In this document: positions 1 through 5,255 of the stretch, one piece after another
Layout of the letters: each line of letters begins with the position of its first letter
Numbering within the stretch: position 1 is the first letter of the stretch
NCBI GenBank assembly: GCA_017646545.1
Contig: JAGCMI010000039.1
Coordinates: 1 to 5,255 of the forward strand
Source of the DNA: Oscillospiraceae bacterium
Lineage (GTDB): Bacteria > Bacillota > Clostridia > Oscillospirales > Oscillospiraceae
Direction: 5' to 3'
Length of the DNA: 5,255 nucleotides
Program-made: the position numbers and the translations under genes
Notes under the pieces: model-generated
Told to the model about the DNA's origin: nothing
Databases searched by the model: none
What the model saw: the letters and a program-made list of their open reading frames with translations, nothing else

Positions 1-286
1 CTACTGGGGTTCTAAGTCCAAGCACTTTAAGATGGCCAAGCAGGCTGTCATGAAGTCCGGCAACTACGCTTTCGCTGGTCGTAAGATGAAGAAGCGCGAC
101 TTCCGCAGACTGTGGATCACCCGTATCTCCGCTGCTGTCGCTCCCTACGGCCTGAACTACTCCAAGTTCATGAACGGTCTGAAGAAGGCTGGCATCGAGC
201 TGAACCGTAAGAGCCTGTCCGAGATGGCTATCCACGACGCAGCTGCTTTCGCAGCTATCGTTGAGAAGGCTAAGGCTGCTCTGTAA
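1..286 (+). CDS. rplT: 50S ribosomal protein L20, 5'-truncated by the window edge
   Basis: L20 binds 23S rRNA early in assembly of the large ribosomal subunit. In many bacteria it also represses its own operon. The reading frame begins at base 2 and shows 94 residues up to a TAA at 284-286. The usual length is about 117-119, so roughly the first 23 residues (the basic, rRNA-binding tail) lie outside the window. The ATG at 32 is internal and not the true start, because the codons before it ([10 protein letters not shown]) continue the L20 alignment. Family hallmarks are visible: [44 protein letters not shown] and the C-terminal [14 protein letters not shown]. Codon choice is strongly biased (AAG for Lys, GCT for Ala, CGT for Arg), as expected for a highly expressed ribosomal gene and unlike the other genes here. 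It is normally last in infC-rpmI-rplT; those partners would be to the left. A strong hairpin follows 16 bases after the stop. Confidence 0.97.
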   Translation, partial: YWGSKSKHFKMAKQAVMKSGNYAFAGRKMKKRDFRRLWITRISAAVAPYGLNYSKFMNGLKKAGIELNRKSLSEMAIHDAAAFAAIVEKAKAAL

Positions 287-302
287 TTTCACAATTACAC
301 TT

Positions 303-335
303 AAAAAAGACCACCCAATCGGGTGGTCTTTTTTT
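303..335. terminator. Bidirectional intrinsic terminator between rplT and the ABC operon
   Basis: A perfect 8-bp stem, GACCACCC (309-316) with GGGTGGTC (321-328), closes an AATC loop. It is flanked by six A on the left (303-308) and seven T on the right (329-335), which can pair to extend the stem. Read on the + strand, the T run gives the U tract for rplT. Read on the - strand, the A run gives a U tract for the ABC operon, which ends at 422. The two operons converge on this element, so one hairpin probably serves both. Confidence 0.93.
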
Positions 336-421
336 GTATCATTTAATCTTTTCGATCGGGCGCATCAGCAGGATAGATGCCGGAAATCTTTTGCATGGCT
401 CGCTGCTTCATATTACGCTCT

Positions 422-2287
422 TTAGGAAACTGAGTCGAACTGTGCCTGATAGAGTTTGTGGTAGAAGCCGCCTTGGGCGATGAGGGTTTCGTGGGTGCCT
501 TGCTCCACGACCTTACCGCCATCAAGTACCAGAATATGATCAGCCGACTCAATGGTGGAGAGGCGATGGGCGATGACAAAACAGGTTTTGTTCTTCATCA
601 ACTGCCGCATGGCAGCCTGAATCTGCTGCTCCGTACGGGTGTCCACATTGGATGTAGCTTCATCAAGGATCAGCATGTGCGCATCCAGCAGCATGGCTCT
701 TGCGATGGTCAGCAGCTGCTTTTGTCCCTTGGAAATGGCGGTGCCGTTGTCTGTCAGGACGGTGTTGTAACCCTCAGGCAAACGGGAGATATAATTGTGT
801 ATGCGGGCAGCCTTTGCAGCCGCAACCACTTCTTCCATGGTGGCACCGGGTTTTCCGTATGCGATGTTCTCGTAGATCGTGCCGTGGACCAGCCAGGTGT
901 CCTGCAGCACCATGGTATAGGATTTTCGCAGGGAAGAACGGGTCACCATGCGGATGTCGTTGCCATCTACATATACAGCGCCCTGATCCACATCATAAAA
1001 ACGCATCAGCAGATTGATGATGGTGGTTTTGCCTGCGCCGGTGGGGCCGACAATGGCGGTCAAGCTGCCGGGTTTTGCCATAAGGGAAAGATCTTCGATA
1101 ATGGGCTTGCCGGGAATGTAGGAAAAGTCCACATGCTCCAGCTTCACTTCGCCCTTGACATTCTCCAGTACAGTAGCGTCAGGAAGATCTTCCTTTTCCG
1201 GCTCTGCATCGATTAAGGTGAACACGCGTTCTGCTGCGGCAAAAGCACTCTGCAACTCAGCAATGATGTTGGCCACCTCGTTGATGGGACCGGAGAACTT
1301 ACGGGAGTATTGCACAAAGCTGCTCAAGTCACCCAGACCAACTTTTCCCTGCATAAACAGAAGGGAACCGAACATACACACCAGCGCCAGGGAAACATTG
1401 TTGATGCAGTTGACAGAAGGACCGGTAATGGTGCCGTTTGCTTCTGCCACGGTGTATGCCTGCACAGCGGCATCGTTCTTTTCGTCAAAGGCTTCCAGTA
1501 CTGCGTCCTCGCGACCATATGCCCGTACTGTTTTTTGTCCGGAGAGCATTTCCTCCACAAAGCCATTGAGCTGACCCAGTTTTGCACTGCGGCGGCGGAA
1601 GAGGGGACGAACCCGTTTGGTCAGCCACCGTGTAAAGAAAATGGTGATGGGAATGGTAAACAGGAAAATCAGCACCAGCTGAGGAGCGATGGTCAGCATC
1701 ATAATGAAGGATACCACCACCGTGATCACACTTTGCAGGATCTGTAGCAGGTCTGTAGAAAGGGACTGGTTGACCGTATCCACATCATAGGTGATGGTGG
1801 AGATAATATCACCGGTTTGGAAGCGGTCAAAATAGCCAACGGGCAGTCGTGTCAGATTTTCAAATACATCATGGCGCATTTGTTTACTGACCCGACGGGA
1901 CAGACGGATCATGACCACATTGAGTAAGAAAGTCAATGCGGCGGCGCAAACATAGAAGATTGCCATCAGTCCGATACAGCGGAAAACCGTATCAAAATCC
2001 ACACGACCGACGCTGCTGAGAATGGTTCCGTCTTCCAGAACCTCTTCCACATGGATGGCATTGATGGCTTCACCGGAGAGTTTGGGGCCATAGAGAGAAA
2101 GCAAACTGCTGGAAACAGAGAGGATAACGGCCAAAATCAGCAATAGACGGTTTTTGCCAAGATACCGCCACAGCCGTCGCAGCAATGCAGCGCGATTGAC
2201 CTTTGTTCCTTCGAAGCGGCGCTTATCGCCGCTGACTTCGGCGCGGGTCAAGCGTCCGCCACCGATCATATTGGGATTAGCTGCCAT
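422..2287 (-). CDS. Heterodimeric ABC exporter subunit with the catalytic Walker B (TM288/LmrD/BmrD-like)
   Basis: This is a 621-aa half-transporter: a membrane domain fused to an ATPase, expected to pair with the product of the preceding gene and export drugs, lipids or peptides across the cytoplasmic membrane. A cytosolic extension of about 40 residues, rich in Gly and Arg, precedes the first membrane helix (about 46-66). Further hydrophobic helices lie near 103-126, 181-220 (two) and 292-330. The ATPase domain starts near 380, with A-loop Tyr in DFSY, Walker A GPTGAGKT (414-421, K420), Q-loop Q462, Walker B MLILDE (538-543) with catalytic E543, D-loop SNVD (546-549) and switch H574 in AHRLST. 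The ABC signature is ISKGQ (518-522) instead of LSGGQ, so it cannot form a standard composite site. TM288-type proteins also deviate here. The start is fixed by the ribosome binding site at 2294-2301, and the ATG touches the previous stop codon. Substrate cannot be told from sequence; multidrug annotation would be by family only. Confidence 0.93.
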   Translation of the reverse strand: MAANPNMIGGGRLTRAEVSGDKRRFEGTKVNRAALLRRLWRYLGKNRLLLILAVILSVSSSLLSLYGPKLSGEAINAIHVEEVLEDGTILSSVGRVDFDTVFRCIGLMAIFYVCAAALTFLLNVVMIRLSRRVSKQMRHDVFENLTRLPVGYFDRFQTGDIISTITYDVDTVNQSLSTDLLQILQSVITVVVSFIMMLTIAPQLVLIFLFTIPITIFFTRWLTKRVRPLFRRRSAKLGQLNGFVEEMLSGQKTVRAYGREDAVLEAFDEKNDAAVQAYTVAEANGTITGPSVNCINNVSLALVCMFGSLLFMQGKVGLGDLSSFVQYSRKFSGPINEVANIIAELQSAFAAAERVFTLIDAEPEKEDLPDATVLENVKGEVKLEHVDFSYIPGKPIIEDLSLMAKPGSLTAIVGPTGAGKTTIINLLMRFYDVDQGAVYVDGNDIRMVTRSSLRKSYTMVLQDTWLVHGTIYENIAYGKPGATMEEVVAAAKAARIHNYISRLPEGYNTVLTDNGTAISKGQKQLLTIARAMLLDAHMLILDEATSNVDTRTEQQIQAAMRQLMKNKTCFVIAHRLSTIESADHILVLDGGKVVEQGTHETLIAQGGFYHKLYQAQFDSVS

Positions 2288-4006
2288 TTAGCCCACCTCC
2301 TGACCGTTGCCCATTTGGATACGGGCCAGATATGCGTATTCTTCGCAGCTTTCCATCAGCTGCTCGTGGTTACCCATACCGATCACAGCGCCTTCCTGGA
2401 GAACCAGGATCACATCTGCGTGCCGCAGGGAGCTGATTCGCTGCGCCACCAGCACGGTGGTGGTGTCCGCGTAGTTTTCCCGCAACGCGCGGCGTAATTT
2501 TGCATCCGTACGATAGTCAAGTGCGGAGGAGGCATCGTCCAGAATCAAAATCTCCGGATTTGCTGCCAGTGCTCGGCCGATGAGCAGACGCTGCTTCTGA
2601 CCACCGGACAGGTTGTTGCCGCGCACCTGAACTTCGGCATTCATGCCGCCTTCTTTGGTGGCGATAAACTCCGCCTGCGCGTACTCAGCGGCATGCTGAA
2701 GGGCTTCATCATCCACATCACGGAAGAAACGCAGATTATCAGCGATGGTGCCTTCCATCACAAAGTCATTTTGGAAAACAACACCGAATTTCTGCCGAAG
2801 TTGCTGGAAGGGGATACTCCTGATATCCTGACCGTCGATCAGGATCTGTCCTTCGTCAGCATCATACAGTCGCATCAGTAGATTCAAAATGGTGGACTTG
2901 CCGCTGCCGGTAGGTCCAAGAATACCCAATGTCTGACCCCGTTCCAGGCGGAAACTCATATTTGCGGTGTTCACGCCGATGCCGGTATAAGAGAAAGATA
3001 CATTTCTAAATTCGATATGGGGAGCATTTTCTTCCGGAACAATCTGCTCCAGAATTTCCATATCCTCCGGAGATTCCAATACATCCGCCACACGCTTGGC
3101 GCTGGCTTCGCCCTTGCTCCACATCACGAAGATGCGGGTGACGCCCAACATGGCATTGAGGATCATGGTAAAATACTGCAGAAATGCGACGATAACGCCG
3201 CTATCCATCCGTCCGTCGTTGACGCGGTATGCACCGATCAGCACCACCAAGGTCAGTCCCAAGTTCAGCGTCAGGGAAGCGGTGGGATTGGTAATGGCGG
3301 AAACCGTGCCGGCCTTTTGGTCGATTTGTGTCAGCTCGGTGTTTACTTTATGGAATCTTTCTTTTTCGTACTCGGTTTTGCTCAGGGCTTTGATCACACG
3401 GATACCGGTGATGTTTTCCTGCACTGTACGGACGATCTTGTCCAACACGGTCTGCTGTTTGGTGTACAGGGGCAAACTCTTTTTCGTGACAAAATAAGTA
3501 ACCAGTGCTATAATGGGCAAAAGGGCGATCAACACCAATGCCAAAGCAGCATCCATGCGCACCATCATAATGATACCGCCGATTAAAAGCATGGGGGCGC
3601 GAACGCCCATACGCTGCAATCGAGCCAACATCTGGTTGATGTTGTAAGTATCGCTGGTCAGCCGGGATTCCGCGGAGGATACCGTGAGTTTATCCATCTG
3701 CCGTGCGGAAAGATGCTCCAGCCGGTTGAAAAGATCATGGCGGATTGCTCTGGTAATTTGTCCGGAACTTTTGGCGCTCATCCGGTTTGCCAGAATGTTG
3801 CTGAGCAAACACAGCACAGCGCAAAACAGCATGCCGCCGCCGTATAGGAAAATGCTTTGCCGATCGCCTGCAGGAACCTTCTCATCAAGAATGGTTTCCA
3901 TCAGATCTGGAATCATCAGTTCTGTGTAGGCACCGAAGAGCTTTATGGCCATGGTTAGGATCATAAAACCCCAATAGGGCCGCAGGTATTTTTTTAATCG
4001 TCCCAT
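2288..4006 (-). CDS. Heterodimeric ABC exporter subunit with the degenerate Walker B (TM287/LmrC/BmrC-like)
   Basis: This is a 572-aa half-transporter, first gene of the two-gene operon and partner of the 621-aa subunit in the cytoplasmic membrane. Hydrophobic segments lie near residues 11-33, 52-73, 136-173 (two helices) and 241-297 (two helices), giving the six-helix exporter domain. The ATPase half has A-loop Y340, Walker A GPTGSGKST (364-372, K370), Q-loop Q412, a canonical signature LSGGQ (466-470), Walker B ILILDD (486-491) and D-loop SALD (494-497). Two catalytic positions are altered: Asp491 replaces the Glu after Walker B, and Gln522 replaces the switch His (AQRISS). The same changes are known in TM287-type subunits, where this Walker A/B set forms the non-hydrolytic site. 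Its intact signature would complete the catalytic site of the partner. The ATG at 4006 is chosen because GGAGGT lies 5 bases upstream and MGRLKKYLRPYW is the usual family N-terminus. No regulator gene is adjacent within the window. Confidence 0.94.
   Translation of the reverse strand: MGRLKKYLRPYWGFMILTMAIKLFGAYTELMIPDLMETILDEKVPAGDRQSIFLYGGGMLFCAVLCLLSNILANRMSAKSSGQITRAIRHDLFNRLEHLSARQMDKLTVSSAESRLTSDTYNINQMLARLQRMGVRAPMLLIGGIIMMVRMDAALALVLIALLPIIALVTYFVTKKSLPLYTKQQTVLDKIVRTVQENITGIRVIKALSKTEYEKERFHKVNTELTQIDQKAGTVSAITNPTASLTLNLGLTLVVLIGAYRVNDGRMDSGVIVAFLQYFTMILNAMLGVTRIFVMWSKGEASAKRVADVLESPEDMEILEQIVPEENAPHIEFRNVSFSYTGIGVNTANMSFRLERGQTLGILGPTGSGKSTILNLLMRLYDADEGQILIDGQDIRSIPFQQLRQKFGVVFQNDFVMEGTIADNLRFFRDVDDEALQHAAEYAQAEFIATKEGGMNAEVQVRGNNLSGGQKQRLLIGRALAANPEILILDDASSALDYRTDAKLRRALRENYADTTTVLVAQRISSLRHADVILVLQEGAVIGMGNHEQLMESCEEYAYLARIQMGNGQEVG
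2294..2301 (-). promoter_or_regulatory. Ribosome binding site for the 621-aa ABC subunit, inside the upstream gene
   Basis: On the - strand AGGAGGTG lies 6 bases before the ATG at 2287. It is a near-perfect anti-Shine-Dalgarno match and is embedded in the last codons of the 572-aa subunit (Gln-Glu-Val-Gly-stop). It fixes the start of the second gene and points to coupled translation of the two subunits. Confidence 0.9.
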
Positions 4007-4011
4007 CCTCT

Positions 4012-4017
4012 ACCTCC
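4012..4017 (-). promoter_or_regulatory. Ribosome binding site of the 572-aa ABC subunit
   Basis: GGAGGT on the - strand ends 5 bases before the ATG at 4006. It is a strong Shine-Dalgarno match and supports this start. Confidence 0.85.
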
Positions 4018-4038
4018 AAAAACATTACTTCTATTAGT

Positions 4039-4055
4039 TTACAATTTTTTACAAT
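4039..4055. repeat. Short direct repeat with a 10-bp period inside the ABC promoter
   Basis: TTACAAT occurs at 4039-4045 and again at 4049-4055 (ATTGTAA twice on the - strand). The 10-base period places both copies on the same face of the helix. They lie mostly between the -35 and -10 of the predicted ABC promoter. This could be an operator for a regulator encoded elsewhere, or simply AT-rich spacer sequence. No regulator can be named from this motif. Confidence 0.4.
4050..4055 (+). promoter_or_regulatory. Possible -10 element for the pseudouridine synthase gene
   Basis: TACAAT matches the -10 consensus at five of six positions on the + strand. Initiation near 4062 would leave a leader of about 24 bases carrying the GGGAG ribosome binding site. 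No good -35 is seen 16-18 bases upstream, and the element lies within the spacer of the opposing ABC promoter. It is a weak call based mainly on position. Confidence 0.3.
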
Positions 4056-4070
4056 CAAAAGTCAAGCAAC

Positions 4071-4075
4071 GGGAG
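4071..4075 (+). promoter_or_regulatory. Ribosome binding site deciding a GTG start
   Basis: GGGAG lies 10 bases before the GTG at 4086, a slightly long spacing. An in-frame TGA at 4077-4079 excludes any earlier start, so this site and the S4-like sequence encoded right after the GTG support it over the ATG codons at 4146 and 4152. Confidence 0.6.
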
Positions 4076-4085
4076 TTGAATTTTT

Positions 4086-4955
4086 GTGGAATTAAAGCAT
4101 ATTGCCTGCAGAGAAGGCCGCCTATCTTCTTTCCTAAAAGGGGAAATGAAGATGTCCACGGGACTGATGAACCGCCTGAAATGGGGCGATTCTATTCGTG
4201 TCAATGGCATCCCCCAGCATACGGATTACCAGGTACATCCCGGGGATGTGATTACGGTGATGCTGGATGAGTCCCCGGTGGAGTATCCTGCCCAGGACGG
4301 ATCACTGACAATTCTCTATGAAGATGAGCACATTTTGGCAGTGGACAAACCTGCCGGGGTGCTGATCCATCCATCCCGTTCCAGAAATGATGGAACACTA
4401 GCCAATTTTGTGGCGGGGTATTATGAGAAGACGGGGCAGAAATCTGCGTTTCATCCCGTGACCCGCTTGGACCGTGATACCTATGGCGTGGTGCTTGTGG
4501 CAAAAAACTCCCACATTCATGCGCTACTTCAGAGTACGGAACTGAAAAAGACCTATCGTGCCTTGGTGTTTGGCGGTCCGCCAGAAGAATATGGAATGAT
4601 CGATGCGCCCATCGATCGCCGACCGCTGCCCAGCTTGCTTCGCTTTGTGGGACCAAACGGAAAACCTTCCTTAACAGAATTTCAGGTACTGGAACGGATG
4701 AAAGGGTACACCCATCTTCAGCTACGTCCCATTACCGGCCGTACCCACCAGCTTCGGGTGCATTGCAGCTACATGGGATATCCCATTCTGGGTGATCCGC
4801 AGTATGGCAGTGCTGCATCTGGGGATATGTCCCGGGAAATGGCGCTGGAGCATCAACTGTTGCAAGCATACAGTTTGGAGTTTGTGCATCCTATTACCGG
4901 GGAAATACTGGTCATTACCACGCAAATGGATATTATGAAAGAGCCGATGGAGTAA
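4086..4955 (+). CDS. RluA-family RNA pseudouridine synthase with N-terminal S4-like domain
   Basis: This enzyme is predicted to isomerise specific uridines in rRNA or tRNA to pseudouridine in the cytoplasm. The 289 residues fit the family's usual length of about 290-320. An S4-like RNA-binding region spans roughly 10-60 (GRLSSFLK ... GDSIRVNG ... VHPGDVITV). The catalytic domain follows, with ILYEDEHILAVDKPAGVLIHP (76-96), the catalytic motif TRLDRDTYG (126-134, nucleophilic Asp129), KKTYRALV with Tyr157, and TGRTHQLRVH (217-226) followed by GYPILGDPQYG. Two motif positions differ from the common HRLDxxTSG form: Thr126 for His and Tyr133 for Ser. The GTG start is chosen because the S4 motif begins upstream of the later ATGs and a stop codon lies just before. 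The gene is divergent from the ABC operon and appears monocistronic, with its own terminator overlapping its 3' end. The target uridine, and whether it corresponds to RluD, YlyB, YhcT or another paralogue, cannot be assigned, so no symbol is given. Confidence 0.92.
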   Translation: MELKHIACREGRLSSFLKGEMKMSTGLMNRLKWGDSIRVNGIPQHTDYQVHPGDVITVMLDESPVEYPAQDGSLTILYEDEHILAVDKPAGVLIHPSRSRNDGTLANFVAGYYEKTGQKSAFHPVTRLDRDTYGVVLVAKNSHIHALLQSTELKKTYRALVFGGPPEEYGMIDAPIDRRPLPSLLRFVGPNGKPSLTEFQVLERMKGYTHLQLRPITGRTHQLRVHCSYMGYPILGDPQYGSAASGDMSREMALEHQLLQAYSLEFVHPITGEILVITTQMDIMKEPME

Positions 4956-4974
4956 TCCACCGGCTCTGCTTTTT
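4941..4974 (+). terminator. Intrinsic terminator overlapping the end of the pseudouridine synthase gene
   Basis: GAGCCG (4941-4946) pairs with CGGCTC (4961-4966). After one A/C mismatch, TGGA (4948-4951) pairs with TCCA (4956-4959), closing a GTAA loop (4952-4955). A T run follows at 4970-4974. The stem begins inside the coding sequence and the TAA stop (4953-4955) lies in the loop. Read on the - strand the mismatch becomes a G-U pair, giving a continuous 11-bp stem, but only a short T tract (TTTCATAAT) follows. It may therefore end queT transcription weakly as well. Confidence 0.75.
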
Positions 4975-4981
4975 CCTTTGT

Positions 4982-5255
4982 TTAGAACAGCCGTTTGTCC
5001 AACTGTCTTGCTTTTATCGCAAAATACAAAACCATGCCCAATGTGAGCATAACCAGCGCTTCACCGATGGCGACATATAATGCATTGATCCAAAACCCAC
5101 CGCCAATGTATACCATCAGTTCCCAGCCGACCAGAAAGGCATTGGTAATAGCGGGCATCATCAAACCCAATAAGGGTACTTTTTTGATGGTGAAATAACG
5201 CGTATGCCACATTCCGGTGGCTGCCAAAAAAGAGGCCAGTGTTCCAACCAGAAAA
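4982..5255 (-). CDS. queT: QueT-family ECF transporter S component (predicted queuosine-precursor uptake), N-terminus outside the window
   Basis: The frame is open from the right edge down to a TAA at 4984-4982 and shows 90 C-terminal residues; family members are about 160-170 long. QueT proteins are small membrane S components thought to capture queuosine precursors such as preQ1 and to work with the shared EcfA-A'-T energising module. That substrate comes from genome context and riboswitch association in the literature. Visible family-like features are GTLASFLAATG near the edge, a basic loop (RYFTIKKVP), then GLMMPAITNAFLVGWEL, a Gly-rich turn (IGGG) and FWINALYVAIGEALVMLTLG, ending in a basic tail (KARQLDKR). 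At least two hydrophobic helices are present. A TTG at 5227 is internal and not a start. The gene converges on the pseudouridine synthase, with 26 bases between the stop codons. Any preQ1 riboswitch would lie further right. The family call is from memory of the conserved pattern. Confidence 0.72.
   Translation of the reverse strand, partial: FLVGTLASFLAATGMWHTRYFTIKKVPLLGLMMPAITNAFLVGWELMVYIGGGFWINALYVAIGEALVMLTLGMVLYFAIKARQLDKRLF

Larger units (their letters stand above)
4036..4065 (-). promoter_or_regulatory. Predicted sigma-A promoter of the ABC exporter operon
   Basis: On the - strand, TTGACT (4065-4060) matches the -35 consensus at five of six positions. It is followed after 18 bases by TAAACT (4041-4036), a four-of-six match to the -10 consensus. 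Transcription would begin near 4029, giving a leader of about 23 bases that contains the ribosome binding site. The spacer is AT-rich and contains a direct repeat. The -10 is imperfect, so the promoter may be modest or need help. Confidence 0.6.

Noticed and set aside
32..34. ATG as the start of rplT
   Set aside because: The frame is open upstream to base 2 and those codons match the L20 family, so this Met is internal and the true start is left of the window.
343..411. A 22-codon - strand ORF (MKQRAMQKISGIYPADAPDRKD) starting 10 bases after the stop of the 621-aa ABC subunit
   Set aside because: It has only a weak AGAG-like ribosome binding site, is very short, resembles no family I recognise, and is the tail of a longer frame that runs antisense-free but out of frame through the ABC gene. 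Conservation in relatives would be needed to support it.
458..1216. A 252-codon + strand open frame opposite the ABC ATPase domain
   Set aside because: It lies wholly antisense to a clearly conserved ABC gene. Its translation is rich in His, Gly and Cys without domain logic, typical of a shadow of coding sequence.
3017..3586. A 189-codon + strand open frame opposite the first ABC subunit
   Set aside because: It is antisense to the conserved membrane domain, its composition is rich in His, Gln and Asp, and it has no recognisable motif or ribosome binding site. It is a shadow frame.
4007..4085. Possible riboswitch or attenuator between the divergent genes
   Set aside because: Only 79 bases separate the two starts. 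They are AT-rich, with no stable hairpin or known aptamer pattern, and promoters with ribosome binding sites account for most of the space.
4146..4154. ATG codons as alternative starts of the pseudouridine synthase
   Set aside because: They would remove the first part of the S4-like domain (GRLSSFLK). The GTG at 4086 has an upstream GGGAG and is the only start in frame after the TGA at 4077.

Overview
The window reads as chromosomal DNA of a Gram-positive anaerobe, most likely a gut-type Clostridia member (Oscillospirales/Lachnospirales-like). This rests on strong GGAGG-type ribosome binding sites, low-GC intergenic DNA between moderate-GC genes, a TM287/288-type ABC exporter pair, and a QueT-family protein of the kind common in Firmicutes. 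The taxonomic guess is inference. There is no tRNA, rRNA, CRISPR array, insertion sequence or phage gene.

Layout. Bases 1-286 carry the end of rplT (ribosomal protein L20, + strand), which in most bacteria closes the infC-rpmI-rplT operon. A perfect, symmetric hairpin (303-335) with A and T runs on its two sides separates rplT from the converging next operon and should terminate both. On the - strand, 4006 to 422 is a two-gene operon for a heterodimeric type IV ABC exporter. The 572-aa half is first, and its TAA abuts the ATG of the 621-aa half, whose ribosome binding site lies inside the first gene. The ATPase motifs are complementary: the first half has a good signature but a degenerate Walker B and switch residue, and the second has a good Walker B and switch His but a broken signature. 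The assembled pair would have one catalytic and one non-catalytic ATP site.

A short AT-rich divergent intergenic region (4007-4085) holds a recognisable promoter for the ABC operon, a 10-bp-period direct repeat inside its spacer, and a weaker possible promoter for the gene on the other side. That gene (4086-4955, + strand, GTG start) encodes an RluA-family RNA pseudouridine synthase with an N-terminal S4-like domain. Its stop codon lies in the GUAA tetraloop of its own terminator hairpin. Converging on it from the right edge is the C-terminal part of a QueT-family membrane protein (S component of an ECF transporter, predicted queuosine-precursor uptake).

The genes do not form an obvious single pathway: translation (L20), small-molecule export (ABC pair), RNA modification (pseudouridine synthase) and probable tRNA-modification precursor uptake (QueT). 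I found no convincing undescribed system. The points worth a second look are local: asymmetric ATPase sites, tight gene coupling, the promoter repeat, altered residues in the pseudouridine synthase motif, and the stop-in-tetraloop terminator.
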